Source: Listeria ilorinensis
GTDB lineage: Bacteria; Bacillota; Bacilli; Lactobacillales; Listeriaceae
NCBI RefSeq assembly: GCF_913566895.1
Contig: NZ_CAJYCN010000001.1
Coordinates: forward strand, 124,001-188,000
Reading direction: 5' to 3'
Length of the DNA: 64,000 nucleotides
How positions within the stretch are numbered: the stretch's first letter is position 1; every line of letters begins with the position of its first letter. The notes below the pieces were generated by a model. It saw only the letters and a list, made by a program, of their open reading frames with translations, was not told the origin of the DNA and did no database searches. The translations under genes and the position numbers were made by a program. This document shows, piece by piece, positions 24,231-32,861 of the stretch.

Positions 24231-27194
24231 ATGTTTCATAATTTCAAAAAATTACTTACCATTCTAATCGTTTTGGTATTTATCGGACAAGGAATCGCTT
24301 CAGTAATACCCGTCAATGCAGAAAGCACAGAAAAAGATACCGATGCCTCACTAAGTTCTAGCCAAATTACATTAGAAGAGCAGACGACACTGACTGTTGT
24401 CAATCATCTTGATACATCCATTCAGTATATGCTGCCAGATGGATTATCTTTAGAAAACAATAAACAGGAAATCGAAGTAAAAGCAAATGAAACAAAATCA
24501 TTCATACTCAAAGCTTCCACAACTGGTACATACACACTTGATATTCCGGGTACTCAGTCTCTTAAGCTGACTGTCACCGCGAATGAGTCTAAAAATCTAG
24601 TCACTGCCGACAGCCCGTCACTTCGAGCAAGTGGTTCTTATGGCGCCGGTTTAACTGTCAAATCGAAAATGTACACAACTGCAACAGGAAAATCAGTTAC
24701 CTTCTATCCCTATACAGAAGATGATTCCCTTACTTATCAGGCAAGTATGTTTATGGAGGGCAACTTCAAAACATGGGGCCAGATGTTTCATCTAGATAAT
24801 AAAGATAAAATTCAATTGACTGAACTCCCTACTGTTACAACTAGCGGAGGTCTTTCACCTAGCGACGTGACCCTCTACTATTCTGCAGATGGCACCAATT
24901 TTAGCGATACTCCGCCTAGTGATTTAGGCGAAGTCAAATGGATCAAGTATATCGTCACACAGCCAGAAGCACTTGATACTACTCGGCAACAGGTTACTGT
25001 CAACATCCCAGCTAAAAGTATTCCATCTGATCAACTGACAGACAGTGATTTTGGTACAGCTAATAGCCACCAGACATCCGGTGTCTACTTTGCCACAGGA
25101 CGTGATAACAGCCGCTACTCCGAAACAACAATGTCTTCTTGTCCTAGTGTGAATTTCGAAAATCCAACTTTCCATGGCTATTTTTACCAAGAACTAACCA
25201 CTGAACATGGCAGAAATGGACTATCAATCGACCCAGCTTCCCCGCCTGTTTCAGGGATAAAAGTTCAACTACTTGATAAAAACAACAATATCATCGATGA
25301 AACAGTCTCAGATGAAAATGGACTTTATGAGTTTACTAAAATTTCTCGTACGGATGCTACTAAAGTAATTTATACCGATCCCAAAATGAGCTATTACACG
25401 AATTATGTCTATCGAGCTAGTGACCCGGAAACAAGTGATCCTGATGATTATGCGTGGTACAGCTTTGAGGGCAATTCAATGACTTTCTCGAATATCAGCT
25501 TTATTTACAACACCCTTTATAGCAATCCACTGCGCAAAGTCGAACAAACACTTTCAGCCAAAACGCAGGATATTTACTATGTAATTGGAGACCCGATCCC
25601 GAATATCCGCACTGGTGTTACTGAACTTTATGACAATTATGAAGGCGATATTCGTCAATTTCGTGTTTACAATACCAATGATTCTTACACTTTCCGTTAC
25701 GATGCTTCAAAAGTAAAATGGGATACTCCAGGGAAATATCCTGTTACACTGACACTTTCAAATATGAACTATGCCTTTGGTTATGCTTATACAGACGAAA
25801 TGCGAGCCACTTCTAGGATCGACACTACGATTTATGTTTATGTCTCTCAAACAAAACCCCCTGTCATTCAGGCATCAGATCGCGAGGTTTACACGGATGA
25901 GAGTTTCGACCCGTTGGAAAATGTGACGGCAACGGATCCAGATGATGGTAGCGATTTGACGGATCAGATCGTTGTGACGGATAATCAGGTGGATATGACG
26001 AAGCCTGGAGTCTATCCGGTTACTTACCAAGTGACTGACAAAGACGGAGACTCCGCTGAAAAAACCGTCCAAATTACTGTACGTGATCTCAGTATCCAAG
26101 CAGAGAACCAAACCATCATGCAGGGAGATACTTTTGATCCGATGAAAAATGTGACGGCAACGGACAGCATCGAGGGGGACTTAACCGATAAAGTGACCCA
26201 AACGAACAATGTCAATTCAGCAATTCCCGGTATCTACCAAGTCATTTATAGTGTTCAAAATTCAGATGGTCACCGTGCAGAAAAGACGGTGCAAGTAACT
26301 GTTCTTAACCGCGAAAAACCAGTTATACAGGCAGATGACCAAGTGATCTACTGCGGAGATCACTTCGACCCAATGAGTCATGTGACTGCCTATGATAGTG
26401 TGACACAAGAAGATTTGACGAATAAAGTAGTGGTCATACGGAATGATGTTCTTCCTGATACACCTGGCATTTATGCCGTCACTTATCAAGTTGAAAATGA
26501 TCTAGGAGAAACAACTGAAAAAACCATTCATGTGACTGTTCGTGACTTGACAATCGCAGCTTTCGATCAGACCTTGCAAGTCGGTGATTCTTTTGATCCT
26601 ATGAAAGGTGTGACCGCAACAGATACAGTACAAGGTGACGTTACTTCTTCCATCAAAGTCACTGCCAACGACGTTAATACTGAAAAGCCTGATATTTACC
26701 ATGTCACTTACCAAGCTTCAAATGACGATCATCATCAAACTAGCAAAACGATTACAGTTCGAGTGCTGGCTGATGCAAGCAAAAATACACCTCCAGTCAT
26801 CAATGCCTCAGATCTGACACTTGCGCTTAACAGCAGCTACAACCCTTATGCACATGCAACTGCGTATGATAAGGAAGATGGCGATCTGACTAGTAAACTT
26901 CAGGTAGTCGGCAATAATGTCGATACATCAAAAGCTGGCATCTATGAGACAACCTATACAGTAACAGACTCTGCAGGCGCCACAGCAACCAAAACCATCC
27001 ATGTCACTGTGCTGGCTGAGGGCATTATGCCAAACACCCCATCGCCTCAAGACCCAATCAGCAGCCCATTTGCGAAACAGGCTTTGCTACTGCCAAAAAC
27101 AGGTGATACACAAAACGGCTGGTACATTCTTTCTGGACTGATCGTACTCGGCGCGGGAACACTTCTCATTAGAAAAAAACGCAAACATTCCTAA
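24231..27194 (+). CDS. Large LPXTG cell-wall protein with SdrD-B-like domain and five Ig-like repeats
   Basis: A 987-aa surface protein: signal peptide (about 1-30, ending VNAES), an N-terminal beta-rich region (about 40-330), an SdrD-B/CNA-B-like domain (about 340-400, starting GIKVQLLDKNNNIIDETV), a linker, then five DUF5011-type Ig-like repeats (about 545-925), each with the pattern GD-FDP-V-A-D and ending Y-VTY-V-D--G--A-KTI-VTV. The sorting signal is LPKTG at 954-958, then a hydrophobic helix and RKKRKHS. ATG follows GGAGGGGG. Probably a sortase A substrate and rod-like adhesin; the ligand is unknown. Two 16-base direct repeats lie upstream of its promoter. Confidence 0.92.
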   Translation: MFHNFKKLLTILIVLVFIGQGIASVIPVNAESTEKDTDASLSSSQITLEEQTTLTVVNHLDTSIQYMLPDGLSLENNKQEIEVKANETKSFILKASTTGTYTLDIPGTQSLKLTVTANESKNLVTADSPSLRASGSYGAGLTVKSKMYTTATGKSVTFYPYTEDDSLTYQASMFMEGNFKTWGQMFHLDNKDKIQLTELPTVTTSGGLSPSDVTLYYSADGTNFSDTPPSDLGEVKWIKYIVTQPEALDTTRQQVTVNIPAKSIPSDQLTDSDFGTANSHQTSGVYFATGRDNSRYSETTMSSCPSVNFENPTFHGYFYQELTTEHGRNGLSIDPASPPVSGIKVQLLDKNNNIIDETVSDENGLYEFTKISRTDATKVIYTDPKMSYYTNYVYRASDPETSDPDDYAWYSFEGNSMTFSNISFIYNTLYSNPLRKVEQTLSAKTQDIYYVIGDPIPNIRTGVTELYDNYEGDIRQFRVYNTNDSYTFRYDASKVKWDTPGKYPVTLTLSNMNYAFGYAYTDEMRATSRIDTTIYVYVSQTKPPVIQASDREVYTDESFDPLENVTATDPDDGSDLTDQIVVTDNQVDMTKPGVYPVTYQVTDKDGDSAEKTVQITVRDLSIQAENQTIMQGDTFDPMKNVTATDSIEGDLTDKVTQTNNVNSAIPGIYQVIYSVQNSDGHRAEKTVQVTVLNREKPVIQADDQVIYCGDHFDPMSHVTAYDSVTQEDLTNKVVVIRNDVLPDTPGIYAVTYQVENDLGETTEKTIHVTVRDLTIAAFDQTLQVGDSFDPMKGVTATDTVQGDVTSSIKVTANDVNTEKPDIYHVTYQASNDDHHQTSKTITVRVLADASKNTPPVINASDLTLALNSSYNPYAHATAYDKEDGDLTSKLQVVGNNVDTSKAGIYETTYTVTDSAGATATKTIHVTVLAEGIMPNTPSPQDPISSPFAKQALLLPKTGDTQNGWYILSGLIVLGAGTLLIRKKRKHS

Positions 27195-27238
27195 AAAACA
27201 GGTAGGAGACTGATAATCAGTTTGCCTACCTGTTTTCT
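27194..27238. terminator. Terminator after the 987-aa LPXTG gene
   Basis: AAAACAGGTAGG and CCTACCTGTTTT form the stem; T runs are present on both sides. Confidence 0.8.
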
Positions 27239-27244
27239 TAGGGG

Positions 27245-27386
27245 CAAAATATTTGATAATTTTTCACTCTTTGATACATCATATAGGCGGATGCTCTGAC
27301 AGGACTCGACAAGAGTGAGATCAGCATCAGCAAGTTCCTTGAAGTGTTCGCGATCGATTTTATCGACTACTTCGGGATTTGAGACA
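27245..27386. other. Short stretch between two terminators with coding-like frames
   Basis: About 140 bases isolated by terminators on both sides. A minus-strand frame (27191-27397) reads as plausible protein, for example DKIDREHFKELADADLTLVE, but its ATG lies inside the adjacent terminator and has no ribosome binding site. A plus-strand frame (27290-27377) also reads well, with ISKFLEVFAIDFIDYFGI at its end. It may be a gene remnant. I cannot say which strand. Confidence 0.3.
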
Positions 27387-27387
27387 A

Positions 27388-27424
27388 AAGGCAGCACATT
27401 TATGAAAAATGTGCTGCCTTTGCA
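27388..27424 (-). terminator. Terminator after the 216-aa membrane protein gene
   Basis: GGCAGCACATTT and AAATGTGCTGCC form a 12-bp stem with TTTT following on the minus strand. Confidence 0.85.
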
Positions 27425-27427
27425 AAT

Positions 27428-28078
27428 TCACGATAGATCTGTGATTGAAAAAATCAACATCTTGTTTTTTTCATCGACTTTCGTGGTTACTTTTTTATTC
27501 AATTTATCTTTAAAAAGTTGGGTGATATTAACGAAATCATCATCCGTGCTGCGATCACTTTTTTTCAATCCCTGGAAGAAAGTCGGCTTGATGCGGACGA
27601 TATAATCATCTGTTGCTGTGTCGTTCGGGTCATATCGGTAGATTTCATTGCCGTCAATATCATGGAAAGAATAGGATGCATAAATATCATTGCCCGTACT
27701 ATAAGAATCCACTTCCGTCACATAAGCATTCCCGCCGCCGCTATAATCCAAAAAACCGCTGTATGCTTTGTTCGTGGACGGTTCATTGAGCTCGTATTGT
27801 CCGTAAGCAATCCGGAAAAGATACTCAATATTGTAATAGCTGTTTACACGGAAATATAAATCTTTGTCGTCGCCTTTTTTATCTACACCTACATCTGTGA
27901 TTGCAATTGGAAACACCTCATAAAGCTTTCCGTCCACTTCATAGGCAAGCTGATAATCATCTAAGATCTCCTGCTGCTGAAATAGGCCGAAGAGTGTCCC
28001 CAAAATCAAGCCGAGTATAAGCAGTAAAATGACAATTGATAATGTAATGATCGTACTTTTCTTCTTTAAAAATTGCAT
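27428..28078 (-). CDS. Membrane-anchored extracytoplasmic protein of unknown function
   Basis: A protein of 216 aa with a basic start (MQFLKKKSTI), one strong hydrophobic helix (about 10-34) and a soluble, Asp/Tyr-rich outer domain (YRYDPNDTATDDY). There is no lipobox or sorting motif, so it is probably a type II anchored protein. The frame begins seven codons further up at 28099, but AAAGG lies nine bases before the ATG at 28078. I do not recognise a family. Monocistronic. Confidence 0.75.
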   Translation of the reverse strand: MQFLKKKSTIITLSIVILLLILGLILGTLFGLFQQQEILDDYQLAYEVDGKLYEVFPIAITDVGVDKKGDDKDLYFRVNSYYNIEYLFRIAYGQYELNEPSTNKAYSGFLDYSGGGNAYVTEVDSYSTGNDIYASYSFHDIDGNEIYRYDPNDTATDDYIVRIKPTFFQGLKKSDRSTDDDFVNITQLFKDKLNKKVTTKVDEKNKMLIFSITDLS

Positions 28079-28177
28079 ATTCTTCATCCTTTGATTCATT
28101 ACTCTGACGTTTGCTTCTTCATTTTACCAGTTTTTGCATGTAAGAGGTACCTTTTTCATCAATTATCACAAAGCTGT

Positions 28178-28223
28178 AAAAAAAGACTGCAGTTTAAGGA
28201 AAAATCCCTCCACCACAGTCTTG
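28178..28223 (-). terminator. Terminator after the SRP RNA gene
   Basis: On the minus strand AAGACTG and CAGTCTT close a hairpin followed by seven T. Confidence 0.8.
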
Positions 28224-28240
28224 TTTGATTTAAAATTAAC

Positions 28241-28509
28241 GCCGTGCACCTCACATCGACATATAACCACCTGCGTTACGCTGATCGTTAGCTCAGATCA
28301 GGCGACCTCGCGGCACATGGAAGACACTGCTTAATGCTGCTTCCTTCCGGACCTGACATGGTTCACAGGCTTTCATTGCGCAAGACCCAATCGTCAACAC
28401 CACGTGTCAACGGCTGACCAAACAGTGACATGCCTCAAATGAGGAATTCAACCCCGCTAGAGCGGATTGCGGGTTACAGGGCGCCGCTATCTCCCCGTCT
28501 AGCACGGCA
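28241..28509 (-). ncRNA. ffs: Signal recognition particle RNA (large, Bacillus type)
   Basis: About 268 bases on the minus strand match the Bacillus/Listeria scRNA. The 5' end TTGCCGTGCTAGACGGGGAG and the 3' end GAGGTGCACGGC pair to close the molecule. The universal domain IV is intact: CAGGTCCGGAAGGAAGCAGC (near 28340-28360), the binding site for Ffh. The Alu-type domain (GCTAACGATCAGCGTAACGC region) is present, as in Gram-positive bacteria. The RNA forms the particle that targets nascent membrane proteins. A terminator follows. Confidence 0.96.
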
Positions 28510-28624
28510 AAGTTGCTACCAATAATCATGAATGAGCTGGCAATTCAGTATGTTTCTGCCAAATTGAGCTCAAATATTAGTGTACCTTTTTCAGCCAAAA
28601 AGTGCAAGGAAAACCTTGGAAATT

Positions 28625-28720
28625 TTAAGATAAATACATGCTGACTCCTGCAGCGATAATCGTACCGACAACACAAATGCCTACTAAGATAAGGGCGATC
28701 CAAACGATTTTTTTATTCAT
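28625..28720 (-). CDS. 31-residue single-helix membrane peptide
   Basis: The frame reads MNKKIVWIALILVGICVVGT and continues hydrophobic to the stop, with a basic N-terminus: one transmembrane helix. GGAGTAGGAGATC lies before the ATG. It follows the FGGY kinase gene by 70 bases in the same direction and precedes the SRP RNA. Function unknown; it has no Fst-type motif, so I do not call it a toxin. Confidence 0.6.
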   Translation of the reverse strand: MNKKIVWIALILVGICVVGTIIAAGVSMYLS

Positions 28721-28790
28721 GATCTCCTACTCCCTTCATGTTTTTATTTCTATTCCCGCTTTGGAACTCTGCGAAAACTTTTCCGATGCT

Positions 28791-30293
28791 TTATTTTACC
28801 AATCGGCTCTGCCATTCTGCAAGTTTATGGTAGGTGGCAGTCATCTGAGCAGTACTTTCTTTGAAAATTTCGTGCAGTTCATGATATATCTCGACATTAA
28901 CGGAGTCAGGCTGAAAAACTTTGGCAATGACGGGCAGGCCGGGAAGGCGGGGCTCATCGATCAAGTTAAGTGCCTGCATAGCTAAAATAACGGCACCCAG
29001 GCTAGAACCTTCGATCGTATGGGGCACGCGGACTTCCCTGTCAAAAATATCAGCCAAAAGTTGGCACCAGAAATCATGGGCAGAAATGCCGCCGGAGACA
29101 TAGATGATGTCCTCTTCTTCGGAGATGCTTTCATAGATACTAGCCAGATTAAGTGCAATGCCTTCCAGTACCGCTCGAATGAGATGGGCTTCCTTATGGT
29201 TGACAGACAGGCCGATAAACCCACCTCGCAAATTGGTATCCCAATGCGGGGCACGCTCGCCTAAGAGGTATGGATGGAACAACAAACCGGCAGAACCGGC
29301 GGGAACTGATTCCGCGCGTTTGATAAACCTACCGAAATCCCCTGTCGCACGTTCTGCCACTGTCCCGAACTGCTGCAATGCCCATTCGACGATTTTGCCT
29401 CCACCGTTCACCGCACCGCCTGTAATGAACATATCTTTTGTGACGCTGTAGCAAAAGGTTCGCTCGCTCTGATCGGTCGCATAATGCGTGCGGATCTTGC
29501 GGACAGCACCACTAGTTCCAACGGTCACGGTAACATCATGCGGACGGATCGCTTGAATGCCTAAATTGGCAAGGGCTCCATCGCTCGCTCCGATGATAAA
29601 GGGTGTCTCTGGCCGGATACCCAGTCGCTCTGCCCATTTTGGTGCCAAGTTTTTCAGAATCATTGTTTCCGGCACTACTTTTGGCAGCATGTTTGGGGTG
29701 ACGCCTGCTAGTTCAAGCGCAAACGGCTCCCATTTGTGGGCTTCCAAATTGTACAGACCAGAGCCGGATGCCAGGGACTCGTCGATCAGCCAATCACCAA
29801 ATAGTCTGTAGATCAGAAAAGACTTGATACCGCCTATTCTGGCCGCTTTCGCCATCAAATCCGGGCAGTCTTCCTGCAGCCAGCACAGCTTGGCGAATGG
29901 GCTCATCGGATGGAGAGGTGTGCCTGTTTTTTCATAGAGGGGGTACAAATTAAATTTCTGTTTCAATCTAACAAGCGTTTTGTCACTGCGCTGATCTGCC
30001 CACGTCAAGCATGCGGTGAGCGGATTATGCTTATCATCCAGAAGAATCAGACTATGCATCGCTGCGCTGAATGACACGGCCTCAAGTTGCTCAGGGTCGA
30101 TCTCTCTCAGCACTGTTTGGATGGCCACTACTACCGCTTGTAAAATCTCTTCTGGGTCCTGTTCGGCCTTGCCGGATTCATCGGTCTGCAGCGTATAACT
30201 AACCGCATGACGCGCCCTCATTTCTCCGCTTTGACGGAACAAAACGGCTTTCACGCTTGATGTTCCAATATCTACCCCCATTAGATAGCCCAT
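28791..30293 (-). CDS. gntK: FGGY-family sugar kinase, probable gluconokinase
   Basis: A 500-aa carbohydrate kinase with two actin-like ATPase domains. The N-terminus has the phosphate-1 motif GVDIGTSSVKAVLF; WADQRSD is near 94; the C-terminal half has TVGTSGAVR (about 258) and YVSGGISAHDFWCQLLADIF (about 398). Overall sequence is closest to the gluconokinase/xylulokinase group, and gluconokinase is the usual call in Listeria. No gluconate permease or 6-phosphogluconate dehydrogenase lies beside it. ATG at 30293 follows GGTGTGGGG. Confidence 0.82.
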   Translation of the reverse strand: MGYLMGVDIGTSSVKAVLFRQSGEMRARHAVSYTLQTDESGKAEQDPEEILQAVVVAIQTVLREIDPEQLEAVSFSAAMHSLILLDDKHNPLTACLTWADQRSDKTLVRLKQKFNLYPLYEKTGTPLHPMSPFAKLCWLQEDCPDLMAKAARIGGIKSFLIYRLFGDWLIDESLASGSGLYNLEAHKWEPFALELAGVTPNMLPKVVPETMILKNLAPKWAERLGIRPETPFIIGASDGALANLGIQAIRPHDVTVTVGTSGAVRKIRTHYATDQSERTFCYSVTKDMFITGGAVNGGGKIVEWALQQFGTVAERATGDFGRFIKRAESVPAGSAGLLFHPYLLGERAPHWDTNLRGGFIGLSVNHKEAHLIRAVLEGIALNLASIYESISEEEDIIYVSGGISAHDFWCQLLADIFDREVRVPHTIEGSSLGAVILAMQALNLIDEPRLPGLPVIAKVFQPDSVNVEIYHELHEIFKESTAQMTATYHKLAEWQSRLVK

Positions 30294-30552
30294 TTCCCCA
30301 CACCTTTCTTATTTCCATTTTTATTATACGTGAAAAATCATGTTAGACAAAGTGCGCCAACTTTAATGAATATTCTATTAATTATTTGTTCACAACACAT
30401 TATATATCTTGCTCTTACACTTACATAATTCAGCTTAAAAATGGATATTTTATCATGTTATTATCTTTAAATATGCCCTTTGATATAATTAAAAAAACTA
30501 TAAAGAGAAAGAACAGTTTTATGACTAAAAACATCTAGAAAGAAGGAGAATG

Positions 30553-30675
30553 ATGAGGAAATTTGAAACAGGAAATAGGCCCGTTACAACCATAACACCT
30601 ACACGAGTTTCACCATATGATTTACCTACATACTTTAACAATTCATACAAGCCAAAATATATCGGAAAATTTTAG
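30553..30675 (+). CDS. 40-residue peptide upstream of the DUF3139-like gene
   Basis: The frame begins MRKFETGNRPVTTITPTRVS and ends YKPKYIGKF. AAGGAG lies four bases before this ATG; another ATG directly precedes it. A TATAAT lies at 30484-30489. The peptide is polar and Pro/Tyr-rich. The DUF3139-like frame starts 11 bases after its stop, so the two may form an operon. Function unknown. Confidence 0.5.
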   Translation: MRKFETGNRPVTTITPTRVSPYDLPTYFNNSYKPKYIGKF

Positions 30676-30686
30676 GATGTGCTGAA

Positions 30687-31110
30687 ATGAAAACAATCTA
30701 TAAAGTATTGATTTGCATCGTGTTAATCGTTGGCTGCATTTACGGCTACCATCTGTACGGGAATATCAGGCCAAACATGTCATCTCAGAATATATGTACA
30801 AACAAGGGACCCCTGATAGTGATATCCAATCGGAGTATTTTTATAAAATATCAAAATGGGCTGGATGCTAGAGATTAAATCAAAAGATGATCCAGACTTT
30901 GTTTATGAATATATTTATGTAAGAAAAGACAAAAGAATTATTTTTAGTGTTTCTAAGGATGACATTTTCGATGATGAACTAACAAAAGATGCAAAATATA
31001 AAAAGACTGGATTAATATCAGAGGACTTTCTCATCTATACAATAACACAGATAAAAAAACTTTTACTCGTTTTCTTACCTGTGTTATTTTTATGTCTTGA
31101 AAAGAATTAA
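30687..31110 (+). pseudogene. Frameshifted DUF3139-like small exported protein gene
   Basis: Three frames each encode a piece of one protein. Frame 1 (from ATG 30687) gives a basic start and a helix, MKTIYKVLICIVLIVGCIYG. A second frame (from about 30761) gives QAKHVISEYMYKQGTPDSDI, and a third (from about 30856) gives LEIKSKDDPDFVYEYIYV. Joined, they match the layout I know for DUF3139 proteins (about 115 aa, N-terminal anchor, then an yKDDP-yEY motif). At least two indels are needed, at about 30762 and 30853. Either the gene is dead or the assembly has errors here. Confidence 0.6.
31041..31093 (+). terminator. Terminator after the DUF3139-like pseudogene
   Basis: AATAACACAG and CTGTGTTATT close a hairpin with an AT-rich interior, followed by TTTTTA. 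Confidence 0.65.
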
Positions 31111-31121
31111 CCATCTTATTA

Positions 31122-32861
31122 TTATAACTTTATCGGCCGGTCCAGCTCATAAAGATGGCGGTAGCGCGACTCACTGCTCATTAATTCTGCATGTGAGCCT
31201 TCCATCAGGCTATGCCCCTCTTCAAGAAACAGTACGCGATCCATTTTTTCGGCGCCAACTAAGTGATGCGTCACCCAGATAAGCGACTTGTCTGCTAATG
31301 TTTCAAAAATGGTCGCCAACAAGTCACGTTCTGTGATTGGGTCTAGTCCTACTGTTGGTTCATCCAAAATGACAATCGGCGTATTTTGCAGTAAAATACG
31401 GGCCAGCGCAATCCTTTGACGTTCTCCGCCAGAAAAGCGGGCGCCCATCTCAGTCATCGGTGTTTTATAACCCTGTGGCATACTCATGATAAAGTCATGC
31501 ATCTTGACTTTTTTCGCCGCTTCGTAAACTTCTTCATCTGTGGCGTCTTCATTGCCCATCCGAATATTGTTCAAAACAGTTGTACTGAAAAGATGTGCCT
31601 TTTGATTGAGCATGGCCGTGATTTCTGCCATCTGCGGGCGCAGCTCAGCTACTGGAACGCCATTCATCGTAATACTTCCTCCTGTCGGCACCAGCGCTCC
31701 TTGCACGAGTTTTAAAAATGTTGACTTTCCTGTGCCGCTTCGACCAATGATCGCTACTTTCTCGCCTTGTTTCAATTGAAAATCAAATTGATCTAGTACT
31801 TTACGCGAATCAGTGGCATAGCTGAAGGTCAATTTTTCTGCTTGCAAAGTAACTGCATTCGTTTCAATCCGCTCTTTTTGATCCATTTCATGTTCGAAAT
31901 CCGGTAAATCTGTATCTTCAATTTTGTCCAAACGCGTGAGTGAATCTTCATATAACGATTTGTCGCTGATCGCACTAGAAACAGGAATAAAGGCTTCTGC
32001 AAGTGACATGATCGCTAGTGTAAAGGCTGCGATCAGTGTACCGGAAAAGGCCCCACTATTTGCCTCACCTGAACTCCAGTAGACCATGGCGATCACCATT
32101 ACACCTGCTACAAGCTGACTGATAAAGTCCCGCCAGTTCACAAAATGAAACTGCTTCGTCTCCACTTTCAAAAGAGCCTTCTCATCCGCCTCATAGCCGT
32201 CGATAAACGCTTTTTCACGTCCGCTGAACATCCAGTCACTCAAACCGAAAACTGCATCTGTAAACTGTTGATAGAGCCCATTACGCCCCTGCTTCAAGTA
32301 TGCATTTTTCCCGCGCGCATATAGCAACGAGACAAGTGGGAAAACAAACACTAGCAGCCCTAGTAAAATAACGAACAGACCAGCAATCGGCAGTGAAAAA
32401 ACGCCCAGTGCAATAATCACACCTAAATAAAGCATCAGACTGACAATCGCAGGCAACATCGTAGTTAGATAGAAATTTTGAATATGTTCAATGTCATCCG
32501 CAAGCAACCCCAGAATATCACCTGTCCGGTAACGCGATTTAAGGAGCAGTGATTGCGGTTCAAGAATTCGGTACAAGCGTACGCGCATCCTCTCTAAAAT
32601 CCGTAAAACAAGCGAATGACTAGCTAACCGCTCAACATAGCGAGATACAGAACGCATGATTCCGAAAGCCCGTACGCCTACTGTTGCCACATACACAGCC
32701 ATAATTGATTCTGGCATAAGCGAGCTTTTAGAAATCAGGTGCCCGGAAGTGAACATCAGCGCTGCCCCGGCCGAGAAAGTCAGCACGCCGAGCAGAACAA
32801 CGATGATAAACAAGCGCAGATTTTGCTTGATATAAGGTCCGATCCAGCTGTTTTTCAGCAT
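31122..32861 (-). CDS. cydD: ABC transporter CydD, cytochrome bd assembly (heterodimeric exporter half)
   Basis: A 579-aa half-transporter: six membrane helices (about 1-300) and a C-terminal nucleotide-binding domain with Walker A GRSGTGKST (about 372), signature FSGGERQRIALARI (about 479) and Walker B VILDEPT (about 499). CydCD exports thiols needed to assemble cytochrome bd. The ATG overlaps the cydC stop by one base (TAATG). Last gene of cydABCD. Confidence 0.93.
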   Translation of the reverse strand: MLKNSWIGPYIKQNLRLFIIVVLLGVLTFSAGAALMFTSGHLISKSSLMPESIMAVYVATVGVRAFGIMRSVSRYVERLASHSLVLRILERMRVRLYRILEPQSLLLKSRYRTGDILGLLADDIEHIQNFYLTTMLPAIVSLMLYLGVIIALGVFSLPIAGLFVILLGLLVFVFPLVSLLYARGKNAYLKQGRNGLYQQFTDAVFGLSDWMFSGREKAFIDGYEADEKALLKVETKQFHFVNWRDFISQLVAGVMVIAMVYWSSGEANSGAFSGTLIAAFTLAIMSLAEAFIPVSSAISDKSLYEDSLTRLDKIEDTDLPDFEHEMDQKERIETNAVTLQAEKLTFSYATDSRKVLDQFDFQLKQGEKVAIIGRSGTGKSTFLKLVQGALVPTGGSITMNGVPVAELRPQMAEITAMLNQKAHLFSTTVLNNIRMGNEDATDEEVYEAAKKVKMHDFIMSMPQGYKTPMTEMGARFSGGERQRIALARILLQNTPIVILDEPTVGLDPITERDLLATIFETLADKSLIWVTHHLVGAEKMDRVLFLEEGHSLMEGSHAELMSSESRYRHLYELDRPIKL

